The notes under the pieces are model-generated. The model saw nothing but the letters and a program-made list of their open reading frames with translations. It was not told the origin of the DNA and did not search any database. Source: Protaetiibacter larvae (GTDB lineage: Bacteria > Actinomycetota > Actinomycetes > Actinomycetales > Microbacteriaceae). Taken from it: 64,000 nucleotides of DNA. The stretch is from NCBI RefSeq assembly GCF_008365275.1, contig NZ_CP043504.1, forward strand, positions 1,488,001-1,552,000. The letters run 5' to 3'. The position numbers were made by a program, and so were the translations under genes. Of this stretch, positions 36,255-45,401 are shown piece after piece (positions within the stretch are counted from its first letter, which is position 1; each line of letters opens with the position of its first letter).

Positions 36255-37298
36255 TCAGGGCTCGTCCCGGGCGGTGAGGATGCGCAGCCGCATCCCCGCG
36301 ACGAGCAGGGCGAGGCCCCGATGCCCGCGTGAGCGCCACGCCACGAGCACCGTGACGAGCGCGAACCCGAGGGCGAGCAGCGCCCCCCACGCGGGCACGA
36401 GCAGCAGCGCCTGGAATCCGCCGATCCCGAACGCGAACCGCACCGTGCGCCACAGCACGTGCGGCCGTCGCCCGTCGACGCCCTGCACCCACACGGCGGC
36501 CTCGCCGAGCGTCGACCCCGAGAACAGCACCACGAGCCAACTGAGCACGAGCGCGGCGACGGCACCCGCCTCGCTCGAGAGCGCGCCGTCGAGCTCGCCC
36601 GGGCGCACCTGGACGAGATACAGCTGCACCGCGTTGCCCACGATCGCGATCGCCACCGTCGTGAGCAGCACGGCGAGCACGTCGCACAGCATGCCGATGA
36701 GGCGCCGCCCGAGCGTCACCTCGCCCGACAGGCGGGGGACCGCCGCCGCGCGACGCCGCAGGAACGGCAGCGCCACGAGCGAGCCGAGCAGGGCGCCGAG
36801 AGTGTTGGTCGCCAGGTCGGCGGTGTCGAACAGCCGGTAGGCGCACGGGAACGCGCCCCACACCCCGGTCAGCTGCGTGGTCTCGATGAGCAGCGAGATC
36901 CCCAGCCCGCTCGCCGTCGCGACGACGAACCCGCGCCGCCACAGCGCGCGCACGAGCACGCCCCACGGCACGAACAGCAGCACGTTGAGCACGAGCTGCT
37001 GCAGCGCCGTATTGCGCAGCGGTCCGCCCCCGCGGTTCACGGGATCGAACACGTCGCGCACCGCCTGCAGGGGATCGAGCTCGATCCCCGCGCAGACGAT
37101 GTCGCCGCTCGGGATCGGCAGCAGCGTGTAGGCCTGCACGCCGAGGATCCACAGCAGCAGCGCGAGCCAGGCGAGCGTCCGCCCCGGGGTGAGACCCCCG
37201 CGGCGGCGGTAGCTGACCGCGACGAAGGGGATGAGCAGCACGACCGCGGCAACCGCACCGATCGCGAGCGCGACGAGGCCGGGGAGGACGCGGTCCAT
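36255..37298 (-). CDS. VanZ-like membrane protein fused to a C-terminal RDD domain
   Basis: A 347-aa membrane protein. The first 190 residues are VanZ-like: helices around residues 4-28 and 38-55, the conserved YTLLPIPSGD region, NVLLFVPWGVLVR and LLIETTQL followed by DTADLATNTLGALLG. The second half resembles an RDD domain: LGRRLIGMLCDVLAVLLTTV and further helices. VanZ proteins relate to teicoplanin resistance and antimicrobial lipid or peptide tolerance; RDD domains are of uncertain, possibly transport, function. The ATG at 37298 follows TTGAAT by six bases on the minus strand. Confidence 0.86.
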   Translation of the reverse strand: MDRVLPGLVALAIGAVAAVVLLIPFVAVSYRRRGGLTPGRTLAWLALLLWILGVQAYTLLPIPSGDIVCAGIELDPLQAVRDVFDPVNRGGGPLRNTALQQLVLNVLLFVPWGVLVRALWRRGFVVATASGLGISLLIETTQLTGVWGAFPCAYRLFDTADLATNTLGALLGSLVALPFLRRRAAAVPRLSGEVTLGRRLIGMLCDVLAVLLTTVAIAIVGNAVQLYLVQVRPGELDGALSSEAGAVAALVLSWLVVLFSGSTLGEAAVWVQGVDGRRPHVLWRTVRFAFGIGGFQALLLVPAWGALLALGFALVTVLVAWRSRGHRGLALLVAGMRLRILTARDEP

Positions 37299-37344
37299 GC
37301 GGGTATTCAAGCAGGGAGGCGGGGAGCCTCCGTAGAATGGGGGC

Positions 37345-37692
37345 ATGCCGGACGCCCCCACGATCTTCGAGCGCATCATCGCGCGCGAGATCCCCGCCGA
37401 CATCGTCTACGAGGACGACGCGGTCGTCGCGTTCCGCGACATCGCCCCCCAGGCGCCCGTGCACCTGCTCGTCGTGCCGCGCACGGCCGCCTACCCGGAT
37501 GTCGCGGCGCTCGCCGACGCCGATCCGGCGCTGCTGGCCCACATCATCGCCGTCGCGAAGCGGCTCGCCGCCGAGCACGCCGACGGGGACTTCCGCCTCA
37601 TCTTCAACAGCGGCGAGGGCGCCGGCCAGACCGTCTTCCACGTGCACGCGCATGTGCTCGCGGGCGGCCTCACGGAAGGCACCCTTGGCTGA
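37345..37692 (+). CDS. HIT domain protein (HinT-like nucleoside phosphoramidase)
   Basis: Small nucleotide-binding hydrolase (115 aa). The histidine triad is H99-V-H101-A-H103-VL near the C terminus, and the N-terminal FERIIAREIPADIVYEDD is typical of HinT proteins. Members hydrolyse adenosine phosphoramidates. The start is leaderless, TAGAAT at 37333-37338 and six bases, and no ribosome binding site is needed. The 3' end overlaps the TTG start of phoH by 8 bp. The conserved HIT-phoH-ybeY-corC-era run begins here. Confidence 0.95.
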   Translation: MPDAPTIFERIIAREIPADIVYEDDAVVAFRDIAPQAPVHLLVVPRTAAYPDVAALADADPALLAHIIAVAKRLAAEHADGDFRLIFNSGEGAGQTVFHVHAHVLAGGLTEGTLG

Positions 37693-38752
37693 CGGCACAC
37701 CCCGCGAAGGCGCCGCGCACGAGCACGTCGCGTTCGAGGTCGACGGGGTCGCCATGGTGCGGCTGCTCGGCCCGCAGGACCGGCTGCTCACCACGATCGA
37801 GCACCAGTATCCGGATGTCGTGGTGCTCGTCCGCGGCAACCAGGTGACCCTGGAGGGTCCCGCCGAGCAGGTGCACGCCGCGGGTCGGCTGGTGGCGGAG
37901 CTCGTGGAACTCGTCAAGAAGGGCGTCGACCTGGGGCCCGGGGAGGTCACCACCTCGCGCCGCATCCTCGACCGCGGGGGAGCGCCCGCCGAGGTGCTCA
38001 GCCAGGCGATCCTCACCGCGCGCGGCAAGGCGATCCGACCCAAGACGCTGGGCCAGAAGGCCTACGTCGACGCGATCGACGAGAACACCATCACCTTCGG
38101 CATCGGCCCGGCCGGCACCGGCAAGACCTACCTCGCGATGGCGAAGGCCGTGCAGGCGCTGCAGCGCAAAGAGGTCGACCGCATCATCCTGAGCCGCCCG
38201 GCGATCGAGGCGGGCGAGCGGCTGGGTTTCCTGCCGGGAACCCTCACCGACAAGATCGACCCGTATCTGCGCCCGCTCTACGACGCGCTCAACGAGATGA
38301 TGGACCCCGAGCTCGTGCCGAAGCTGCTCGCGGCGGGCACGGTCGAGGTCGCCCCGCTCGCCTACATGCGCGGTCGCACCCTCAACAACTCCTTCGTCGT
38401 GCTCGACGAGGCCCAGAACACCACGCCCGAGCAGATGAAGATGTTCCTCACCCGCCTCGGCTTCGGCACGAAGATGGTCGTCACGGGCGACGTGACCCAG
38501 ATCGACCTCCCGGCGGGCGCCTCGGGCCTCCAGCTCGTGACGCGCGTCCTCGACGGCCTCGACGACATCCACTTCTCCCGCCTCACGAGCGACGACGTCG
38601 TGCGCCACTCGCTCGTCGGCCGCATCGTCGACGCCTACACGAAGTACGACGCCGAGAAGCAGGCGCGCGCCCACGAGCGGCGGGAGGCGGTCGAGTTCGC
38701 CAACCGGGCGGAGCGGCGCAAAGGCATGAACAAGGGCAACGGCAGGAGATAA
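37685..38752 (+). CDS. phoH: PhoH family ATPase
   Basis: P-loop protein (355 aa) of the PhoH/YbeZ class, thought to act in RNA metabolism with YbeY, encoded next. An N-terminal KH-like region precedes Walker A GPAGTGKT (141-148), [15 protein letters not shown], and Walker [12 protein letters not shown]. The start codon is a rare TTG at 37685, inside the HIT gene; I prefer it over ATG 37754 because GGAAGG stands five bases upstream at 37674-37679 and the added residues include family-typical sequence. The overlap with HIT implies coupling. Confidence 0.94.
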   Translation: MADGTPREGAAHEHVAFEVDGVAMVRLLGPQDRLLTTIEHQYPDVVVLVRGNQVTLEGPAEQVHAAGRLVAELVELVKKGVDLGPGEVTTSRRILDRGGAPAEVLSQAILTARGKAIRPKTLGQKAYVDAIDENTITFGIGPAGTGKTYLAMAKAVQALQRKEVDRIILSRPAIEAGERLGFLPGTLTDKIDPYLRPLYDALNEMMDPELVPKLLAAGTVEVAPLAYMRGRTLNNSFVVLDEAQNTTPEQMKMFLTRLGFGTKMVVTGDVTQIDLPAGASGLQLVTRVLDGLDDIHFSRLTSDDVVRHSLVGRIVDAYTKYDAEKQARAHERREAVEFANRAERRKGMNKGNGRR

Positions 38753-38756
38753 CCGG

Positions 38757-39218
38757 GTGTCGATCGAGATCAACAACGAGTCCGGCGTCGCGGTCGACGA
38801 GGCGGCGCTGCAGCGGCTCGCCAGCTACGCGCTCGACTTCCTGCACGTGCATCCGGATGCCGACCTCGCGATCGTGCTCGTCGACGAGGCCGCCATGGAG
38901 CAGCTGCACGTGCAGTGGATGGACGAGCCGGGCCCGACCGACGTGCTGAGCTTCCCGATGGACGAGCTGCGCCCCGGAACCGACGACGAGATCACCCCCG
39001 CGGGGCTGCTCGGCGACATCGTGCTGTGCCCGCAGGTGGCGATCGAGCAGGCGAGGTCCGCCGGGCACTCCACCCAGGACGAGCTGCAACTGCTGACCGC
39101 GCACGGACTCCTGCACCTGCTCGGCTTCGACCACGCCGAACCCGATGAGGAGAAGGAGATGTTCGGGCTGCAGCGCGACATCCTGGTCGGGTACGCCCAC
39201 TCCCAGCGACGACGGTAG
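38757..39218 (+). CDS. ybeY: Endoribonuclease YbeY
   Basis: Metal-dependent RNase in 16S rRNA maturation and ribosome quality control (153 aa). The zinc site is H116-GLL-H120-LLGFD-H126, and [10 protein letters not shown] and [10 protein letters not shown] are conserved. GTG 38757 lies four bases after the phoH stop and has AGGAG eight bases upstream. Next gene begins six bases after its stop. Full length and all catalytic residues intact. Confidence 0.96.
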   Translation: MSIEINNESGVAVDEAALQRLASYALDFLHVHPDADLAIVLVDEAAMEQLHVQWMDEPGPTDVLSFPMDELRPGTDDEITPAGLLGDIVLCPQVAIEQARSAGHSTQDELQLLTAHGLLHLLGFDHAEPDEEKEMFGLQRDILVGYAHSQRRR

Positions 39219-39224
39219 GCGACG

Positions 39225-40553
39225 GTGATCGGGCTGTTCATCGCCGCCGCCGTGCTCGCGGTCGCCTTCGGCGGCCTGCTCGCGGCGGTCGACGCGGCCC
39301 TCTCGGTGCTGTCGCGCACCGATCTCGTGGATCTCGCGGCACATCACCGCGCACGGAAGTCGCTGCTCGCGATCTCGGCCGACATCGGCGCGCACGTCAA
39401 CGCGGTCAACTTCATGCGCGTCGTGTCGGAGTCGTTCGCGGCGGTGCTCGTGACGCTCACCTTCGCCGAGGTGCTCGAACAGTGGTGGTGGGTGCTGCTG
39501 GCGAGCGCCATCGTCATGACGGGCACCTCCTTCGTGCTCGTCGGCTCGAGCCCGCGCAGCGTCGGGCGCGCGCACGCGAAGGGGGTCGTGTCGTTCTCGG
39601 CGCTCATCGTGCGGGCGGTGCGGGTCATCCTGGGGCCGGTCGCGGATGCCCTCGTCGCGCTCGGCAACCGGGTCACCCCGGGGCGCCCCAAGACCGCGGT
39701 GACCTTCTCGAGCGAGGAGCAGCTGCTGTCGATGGTCGATGAGGCCACCGAGCTCGAGGTGCTCGAGGAGGACGACCGCGAGCTCATCCATTCGATCTTC
39801 GAGTGGGGCGACACCGTGGTGCGCGAGGTGATGGTCCCGCGCACCGACATGGTCACGATCGACGCGGACGCATCCATCGGCGCGGCCCTCGGCCAGTTCT
39901 TCCGCACCGGCGTCTCGCGCATCCCGGTGATCGGCAAGGACGCCGACGAGGTGCTCGGCGTGCTTTACCTGCGGGATGTGGCGCGCATCAGCCACGAGCA
40001 GCCGCTCGATGCCGCATCCATCGCGGTGAGCGAGCTCGCGCGTCCCGCGGTGTTCATCCCGGAGTCGAAGAAGGCCGACGACACCCTGCGGCAGATGCAG
40101 CTCGACCGGGCGCACCTCGCGATGGTCGTGGACGAGTACGGCGGCATCGCGGGACTCGTCACCCTCGAGGACCTCATCGAGGAGCTCGTGGGCGACATCT
40201 CGGACGAGTACGACCGCGACCTCGACGAGATCGAGCAGGTGGCCGACGGCGTGTACCGGGTGAGCGCCCGACTCGCGGTCGACGAACTGGGCGACCTGTT
40301 CGGGCTCGAACTCGACGACGACGACGTGGACTCGGTGGGCGGGCTGCTCACGAAGGGGCTCGGGCGCCTCCCGGTTCCGGGATCGACCGCCACGGTGTCG
40401 GGGCTCGTCCTCACCGCCGAGCGCACGGAGGGGCGACGCAAGCACCTCACGACCGTCATCGTCGAGCGGGACGCCGCCCTCCTCGAGGCGGAGGACGCCT
40501 TCGCGGCCGACGCGGGCACCGAGACGACCAAGGTGGAGGAGAAGAAGCGATGA
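39225..40553 (+). CDS. CorC/HlyC-type transporter (hemolysin family, CNNM-CBS)
   Basis: Integral membrane protein (442 aa) related to magnesium/cobalt exporters of the CorB/CNNM group. It has a DUF21 domain of about four helices in the first 180 residues, two CBS domains (VMVPRTDMVTIDAD, GVSRIPVIGKDADEVLGVLYL, and AHLAMVVDEYGGIAGLVTLED), and a CorC_HlyC C-terminal domain. A polar tail follows, ending TTKVEEKKR. GTG 39225 is the start. The stop overlaps the era ATG by 4 bp. The gene's place between ybeY and era is conserved in many bacteria. Confidence 0.95.
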   Translation: MIGLFIAAAVLAVAFGGLLAAVDAALSVLSRTDLVDLAAHHRARKSLLAISADIGAHVNAVNFMRVVSESFAAVLVTLTFAEVLEQWWWVLLASAIVMTGTSFVLVGSSPRSVGRAHAKGVVSFSALIVRAVRVILGPVADALVALGNRVTPGRPKTAVTFSSEEQLLSMVDEATELEVLEEDDRELIHSIFEWGDTVVREVMVPRTDMVTIDADASIGAALGQFFRTGVSRIPVIGKDADEVLGVLYLRDVARISHEQPLDAASIAVSELARPAVFIPESKKADDTLRQMQLDRAHLAMVVDEYGGIAGLVTLEDLIEELVGDISDEYDRDLDEIEQVADGVYRVSARLAVDELGDLFGLELDDDDVDSVGGLLTKGLGRLPVPGSTATVSGLVLTAERTEGRRKHLTTVIVERDAALLEAEDAFAADAGTETTKVEEKKR

Positions 40554-41452
40554 CCGAGACCGCACCCGGATTCCGCGCGGGCTTCGCCACCTTCGTGGGG
40601 CGCCCGAACGTGGGCAAGTCGACGCTCACCAACGCGCTCGTCGGCGAGAAGGTGGCGATCACCTCGCCCAAGCCGCAGACCACGCGATCCGCCATCCGCG
40701 GCATCGTGCACACGGGCGGCGGGCAGCTCGTGATCGTCGACACCCCCGGCATCCACCGGCCCCGCACCCTGCTGGGCGAGCGGCTCAACGCCGTGGTCAC
40801 CTCGATCCTGGGCGACGTGGACGTGATCGGCTTCTGCCTGCCGGCCGACGAGAAGATCGGCCCGGGCGATCGCTTCATCAACGAGCAGCTCGACCGGTTC
40901 CCGCGGGCGAAGAAGGTGGCGATCGTGACCAAGATCGACGCCGTGCCGCGGCCCGCGGTGGCCGAGCAGCTGCTCGCGATCAGCGAGCTGCGCGACTGGG
41001 AGGCGATCGTGCCGGTGTCGGCGACGAGCCGCATCCAGCTCGACACCCTGCTCACCCAGCTCATCGGGCTGCTGCCGGAGTCGCCGCCGCTGTATCCGGA
41101 CGACGCCGTCACCGACGAGACGCTCGAGCACCGCATCGCCGAGCTCATCCGCGAGGCGGCGCTCGAGGGGGTCTCCGACGAGCTGCCGCACTCGCTCGCG
41201 GTGACGATCGACGACATCGTGGAGCGCGACGACAAGGAGCTCGTCGAGGTGTACGCGAACCTGTGGGTGGAGCGCGACAGCCAGAAGGGCATCATCATCG
41301 GCAAGGGCGGCGCCCGCCTGCAGGAGGTGGGCGCCCGTGCCCGCGCCGGCATCGAGCCCCTGGTCGGCAGCCAGGTCTACCTGAACCTGCGCGTCAAGGT
41401 CGCCCCCAACTGGCAGCGCGATCCCAAGCACCTCTCCCGCCTCGGCTTCTAG
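40550..41452 (+). CDS. era: GTPase Era
   Basis: Ribosome-assembly GTPase that binds the 3' end of 16S rRNA (300 aa). G1 GRPNVGKST (17-25), G2 TTRSAIRG, G3 DTPG, G4 TKID, and the KH domain with WVERDSQKGIIIGKGGARL are all present. It overlaps the corC-like gene by ATGA. In related genomes leuA or recO often follows closely; here about 6.5 kb of other genes lie between era and leuA. Confidence 0.97.
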   Translation: MTETAPGFRAGFATFVGRPNVGKSTLTNALVGEKVAITSPKPQTTRSAIRGIVHTGGGQLVIVDTPGIHRPRTLLGERLNAVVTSILGDVDVIGFCLPADEKIGPGDRFINEQLDRFPRAKKVAIVTKIDAVPRPAVAEQLLAISELRDWEAIVPVSATSRIQLDTLLTQLIGLLPESPPLYPDDAVTDETLEHRIAELIREAALEGVSDELPHSLAVTIDDIVERDDKELVEVYANLWVERDSQKGIIIGKGGARLQEVGARARAGIEPLVGSQVYLNLRVKVAPNWQRDPKHLSRLGF

Positions 41453-41470
41453 CCCGCGAGGTGTCACTTA

Positions 41471-41512
41471 TTGCACTTTTCGCGCCCGAATCCTGCAGCT
41501 TCTGACATCTCG
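41471..41512 (+). repeat. Family G element, copy before the AbiEi/DUF559-like gene
   Basis: A 42-base stretch from TTGCAC to ACATCTCG that aligns without gaps to 42475-42516 (30 of 42 identical). It lies 18 bp after the era stop. Conserved parts are TTGCA at the start, CCGAA-N-CCTGCA in the middle and TGACATCTCG at the end. Confidence 0.65.
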
Positions 41513-41592
41513 GCAGCTGTGGATGGGGAGAGCATTCACAGATGTGAGGCGGATCGGGGCGTGCGCGGGGTGCTTCGCGCAAAGGTTCCGGC

Positions 41593-42474
41593 ATGGAACC
41601 GCTACCGGAGTCGCTCGTGGGACGCGCATTCAGCGTGCGTGAAGCCGCCGTCGAGGGGGTAGCCGTCAGTCGTCTGAGGCGAAAGGGTCTCGTGACGCCG
41701 TTCCGCGGGGTTCGCGCGCCCGCGGATGGCGAGCGAGATCTTGAGTCGCTGTGTCGCGCGTACGTCGAGCGCATGGCCGAAGACCAGTACTTCAGCCATC
41801 TCACGGCGGCGCGGCTGCACGGATTCTGGCTTCCGTCGCGGTTCCAGCTCGGCGAGCCCATCCACGTGTCGGTCACCGACACCGCGCGGGCGCCGCGCAT
41901 CCCGGGTGTGGTCGGCCACCACGTCGATCCCGATCGCGCCGCGTGGACCTGGTTGGACGGCCTCCCGGTTGCGGTACCGCTTGAGGCGGCGCGGATGCTG
42001 GCCCCGGCGTTGAGCATCGAGGCTCTGGTCGTGGTGCTCGACTCGCTTCGTCAGCGCTCCGGACGGCTGGTCAGTGAACCCGAGCTCCTCTACATGCTCG
42101 CGAAGCACGGTGGTCAGCGCGGGGTGCGCAAGTTGCGGGCTGCGTTCGCACTGAGCAGAGAGGGGTCTGCGTCGGCGAAGGAGACGACGTTGAGGCGCGG
42201 GGTGGTGCGGGCGGGCCTGCCCGAGCCGGAGGTCAACGCCCTCATCTCCCGGCCGGGCGAGCCTGAACGCTACGGCGACCTCGTGTGGCGGCGGTGGCGG
42301 GTGGTCGCCGAATACGAGGGCGTCCAGCATCAGTCCGACCGAGGCACCTATGTCGGTGACATCACGCGATTCGAGGAGCTCTCGCCCGAGTGGTCGTTCG
42401 TCCGCGTGACCAAGGAGCATCTCGCCGATTTCCGCGCCATCGCCGTCCGCATCCTTCGCGCGAGGCGTCAGTAG
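41593..42474 (+). CDS. Hypothetical protein with AbiEi-like N terminus and DUF559/nuclease-like C terminus
   Basis: A 293-aa protein of a type common in Microbacteriaceae but without a known role. The N-terminal 60 residues look like a small helical DNA-binding domain (LVGRAFSVREAAVEGVAVSRL). The middle HLTAARLHGFWLP and HVSVTDTARAP resemble the AbiEi_4/transcriptional-regulator type. The C-terminal 70 residues, WRVVAEYEGVQHQSDRGTYV and DITRFEELSPEWSFVRVT, resemble the Vsr-like endonuclease fold with a conserved Glu and Asp. Base composition is somewhat less GC-rich than neighbours, and related 42-bp elements bracket it, so it may be a transferred unit. Confidence 0.75.
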   Translation: MEPLPESLVGRAFSVREAAVEGVAVSRLRRKGLVTPFRGVRAPADGERDLESLCRAYVERMAEDQYFSHLTAARLHGFWLPSRFQLGEPIHVSVTDTARAPRIPGVVGHHVDPDRAAWTWLDGLPVAVPLEAARMLAPALSIEALVVVLDSLRQRSGRLVSEPELLYMLAKHGGQRGVRKLRAAFALSREGSASAKETTLRRGVVRAGLPEPEVNALISRPGEPERYGDLVWRRWRVVAEYEGVQHQSDRGTYVGDITRFEELSPEWSFVRVTKEHLADFRAIAVRILRARRQ

Positions 42475-42516
42475 TTGCAGAATCCGGCGCCGAAACCTGC
42501 AACAGATGACATCTCG
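42475..42516 (+). repeat. Family G element, copy after the AbiEi/DUF559-like gene
   Basis: Begins at the first base after the stop codon at 42474. GTTGCAG (42474-42480) and CTGCAAC (42497-42503) form a 7-bp inverted repeat around GCGCCGAA; the 3' part TGACATCTCG matches the copy at 41471-41512. Confidence 0.65.
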
Positions 42517-42589
42517 CGGGATACATCTGGGGGATGATTTCGGGGGCGTGGGGGCGGGGCGGAGGCTGGGGGCGCGTACCGTGAGGGGC

Positions 42590-43867
42590 ATGTTCCGGCG
42601 GCTCACGACGACCCAGCTCGTCGTCGACATCATCGTCGCCGTCGCGTTCCTCGGGTTGAGCGTCGTCATGATCTACGGGGTCCGCGTGAGCTACGGCGGG
42701 ATCTCCGACAGCGGGCTCTGGCAGGCGATCGTGCTGATCGGGATGTCGGGTGCCCTCGCGCTGCGCCGCCTCGCACCGGGTCTCGCCCTCGGCGTGGCGT
42801 GGATCACCGCCGTGACGCAGATGCTCGCAGGTGTCGTGCCGAATCCCGCCAACCTCGCGACCTTCGCGGTGGTCTACGCGGCCGCGGCCTACGGCACCTC
42901 GCTCGTGCGCTGGCTCGCCCTCGCCTCCGCCCTCGTCGCACCCGTGACGATCACCTTCTACGTGCTCTTCACGCAGGGCTTCGGGGATCTCAGCTTCTGT
43001 CTGCAGTTCCAGTACGCCTATTGCGCGAGCTATGTGCCCGAGCTCGCCGGGCGCGCGGTCGGCTGGTTCGTCGCGTTCGCCTTCTCCTTCCTGCTCGCCT
43101 GGACGATCGGGCAACTCGTGCGCACCCGCATCCGCGCGCGCGCGAGCCGGGAGGCGACGATCGCCGCCGAGCTCGAGATCGCCGCCGAGCAGGAGCGCAC
43201 GCGGATCGCGCGCGACATGCACGACGTGGTGGCGCATTCGCTCGCCGTGGTGGTCGCTCAGGCCGATGGGGCGCGCTACGTCGCCGAGACCGATCCGGAC
43301 GCCACCCGCGAGGCGCTGCGGGCGATCGCGACGACCGCACGCGAGGCGCTCGCCGACGTGCGCGTGCTGCTCGCCCAGCTGCGCTTCCCCCAGGAGGACG
43401 GCCCGCAGCCGACCCTCGTCGACCTCGACCGCCTGTACGGCCAGGTCCGGCAGTCGGGCCTCAGCCTCGTGGAGGAGACCACGGGCACCCCGCTGGCGCT
43501 CGGTGCAGCCCAGCAGCTCGCGGTGTACCGCATCGTGCAGGAGTCGCTCACCAACGCGCTGCGCCACGCCGACACGGCGAAGGACGTGCTCGTGCGCTTC
43601 GACTGGACGCGCTACGGCCTCGAGATCGGCATCCAGAGCGCGCTGCCCGAGTTGAAGCCCCGCACGGGCGTCATCCACCTCGCGTCCGCGGCCCACGAGG
43701 GCCACGGCATCGCGGGCATGACCGAGCGCGCCGCCCTCACGGGGGGCTGGCTCCGGACGCGCACCGAATCCGGACGCTTCATCGTGACCGCGTGGCTCCC
43801 CGTCGCGCAGGCGACCACCCTCGAACCGCCGCCGTTCCCGACCGCGAACCCGGAGCCCGCCCGATGA
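42590..43867 (+). CDS. Sensor histidine kinase (HisKA_3 type)
   Basis: Membrane sensor of the NarL/DesK class (425 aa). About six helices occupy residues 8-180, with a short periplasmic segment containing FCLQFQYAYCASY (two Cys). The dimerisation box has RDMHDVVAHSL with phosphorylated His211, then the ATPase domain QESLTNALRHAD and GHGIAGMTERAAL. ATG 42590 follows TACCGT by seven bases and is probably leaderless. The stop overlaps the response regulator gene by 4 bp. With the ABC exporter downstream it forms a likely antimicrobial-peptide-response module. Confidence 0.93.
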   Translation: MFRRLTTTQLVVDIIVAVAFLGLSVVMIYGVRVSYGGISDSGLWQAIVLIGMSGALALRRLAPGLALGVAWITAVTQMLAGVVPNPANLATFAVVYAAAAYGTSLVRWLALASALVAPVTITFYVLFTQGFGDLSFCLQFQYAYCASYVPELAGRAVGWFVAFAFSFLLAWTIGQLVRTRIRARASREATIAAELEIAAEQERTRIARDMHDVVAHSLAVVVAQADGARYVAETDPDATREALRAIATTAREALADVRVLLAQLRFPQEDGPQPTLVDLDRLYGQVRQSGLSLVEETTGTPLALGAAQQLAVYRIVQESLTNALRHADTAKDVLVRFDWTRYGLEIGIQSALPELKPRTGVIHLASAAHEGHGIAGMTERAALTGGWLRTRTESGRFIVTAWLPVAQATTLEPPPFPTANPEPAR

Positions 43868-44532
43868 CCTCCCCGATCCGCGTCGCGCTCGTCGACGACC
43901 AGGCGCTGTTCCGCACCGGCATCCGGATGCTCGTGAGCTCGCAGGCGGACCTGGAGTTCGCGGGCGAGGCGGGTGACGGTCTCGAGGGGGTGGCGCTCGC
44001 GGCGCGGGTGCAGCCCGACGTCGTGCTCATGGACATCCGGATGCCTGTCATGGACGGCATCGAGTCGACCGAACGCATCCTCTCCGCCGCCGACGCGGCG
44101 GGCCGCGAGAGTCCGCGGGTGATCGTGCTCACCACCTTCGACCTGGACGAGGCGGCCACGCGCGCCATCCGGGCGGGGGCGAGCGGGTTCCTGCTGAAGG
44201 ACTCCGACCCCGAGTTCCTGCTCGCCGCGATCCGCACGGTGCACGCGGGGACCGCGGTGATCGCGCCCTCGGCGACGCGCGAGCTGTTCGAGCACTTCGA
44301 CTCGCGTGGTGCATCCGTGAGCGAGCCGCCGGAGTTCGGGGCGCTCACCGCCCGGGAACGCGACATCTTCCTGCTGGCGGGCCGCGGCCTGAGCAACTCG
44401 GAGATCGCGCGCAGCGAGTTCGTCTCGGAGGCCACCGTGAAGACCCACATCTCGCGCATCCTCGCGAAACTGGGGCTGCGGGACCGCGTGCAGCTCGTCG
44501 TCTACGCCTTCGAGCACCGCCTGCTCGACTGA
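43864..44532 (+). CDS. Response regulator, NarL/LuxR type
   Basis: Partner of the preceding kinase (222 aa). The receiver domain has the acidic pair DD (11-12), the phosphorylation site Asp57 in VLMDIRMPVMDG, Thr in VLTTFD and Lys in FLLKDSD. The C-terminal LuxR helix-turn-helix is LTARERDIFLLAGRGLSNSE, IARSEFVSEATVKTHISRIL. ATG overlaps the kinase stop (ATGA). Its likely target is the ABC transporter promoter at 44601, but no binding site can be named. Confidence 0.95.
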   Translation: MTSPIRVALVDDQALFRTGIRMLVSSQADLEFAGEAGDGLEGVALAARVQPDVVLMDIRMPVMDGIESTERILSAADAAGRESPRVIVLTTFDLDEAATRAIRAGASGFLLKDSDPEFLLAAIRTVHAGTAVIAPSATRELFEHFDSRGASVSEPPEFGALTARERDIFLLAGRGLSNSEIARSEFVSEATVKTHISRILAKLGLRDRVQLVVYAFEHRLLD

Positions 44533-44612
44533 CCGGCCATCATCCGTGCGGGGGATGCGGATGGGCCTGGCGCGGGATGTGCGCCACCCGCGGTGGTTCC
44601 TAGCGTCGAAGC

Positions 44613-45401
44613 ATGGACCTCACCACCAGCATCCCCACCGTCACCGGCAATCCCGCCGCCGCGAGCCTCGTCGCCCGCGTCGAGAACCTCACGAAGAGCT
44701 ACGGCGCCCACCTCTCCCGGGTCGACGCCCTGCGGGAGGTGACCCTCGGCATCCGCCGCGGGGAGTTCACCGCGGTCATGGGGCCGTCGGGCTCCGGCAA
44801 GTCGACGCTCATGCACATCATGGCCGGCCTCGACTCGCCCACTGCGGGCCGGGTCTGGCTCGGCGACAGCGAGATCGGCTCGCTCGGCGACGACCAGCTG
44901 ACGCTGCTGCGCCGTCGCCGCGTCGGCTTCGTCTTCCAGGCGTTCAACCTCGTGCCCACGCTCGATGTCGAAGGCAACCTGCTGCTGCCGTTCGAGCTCG
45001 ACGGTCGCACCCCGAGCCCGCAGGAGCGCGCCTGGATCGACGAGCTCGAGACGGTGCTCGGCCTCGACTCCCGCCTGAGCCACCGTCCGCACGAGCTCTC
45101 CGGCGGCCAGCAGCAGCGCGTCGCCATCGCGCGGGCCCTCGTGACCCGACCCGAGCTGGTGTTCGCCGACGAGCCCACCGGCAACCTCGACTCCCGCACG
45201 GGCCGCGAGGTGCTTCAGGTGCTGCAGTCGGCGGCCCGCGGCTACGGCCAGTCGATCGCCATGGTCACCCACGACCCGGTGGCGGCGAGCTTCGCCGACC
45301 GGGTCTTGTTCCTCGCCGACGGCCGTCTCGTGGACGACCGCTCCGGGATGTCGGCCGCCGAGATCGCGAACTACATGCTCGCGATGGACCAGGCCGCCTG
45401 A
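44613..45401 (+). CDS. ABC transporter ATP-binding protein (MacB/LolD-type)
   Basis: ATPase subunit (262 aa) for the permease encoded next. Walker A GPSGSGKS (57-64), Q-loop [10 protein letters not shown], signature [15 protein letters not shown], Walker [13 protein letters not shown] and switch MVTHD are intact. TAGCGT at 44601-44606 is six bases before the ATG, so the gene is leaderless and separate from the response regulator gene 80 bp upstream. The genetic link kinase-regulator-ABC suggests peptide detoxification or envelope-stress export. Confidence 0.95.
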   Translation: MDLTTSIPTVTGNPAAASLVARVENLTKSYGAHLSRVDALREVTLGIRRGEFTAVMGPSGSGKSTLMHIMAGLDSPTAGRVWLGDSEIGSLGDDQLTLLRRRRVGFVFQAFNLVPTLDVEGNLLLPFELDGRTPSPQERAWIDELETVLGLDSRLSHRPHELSGGQQQRVAIARALVTRPELVFADEPTGNLDSRTGREVLQVLQSAARGYGQSIAMVTHDPVAASFADRVLFLADGRLVDDRSGMSAAEIANYMLAMDQAA

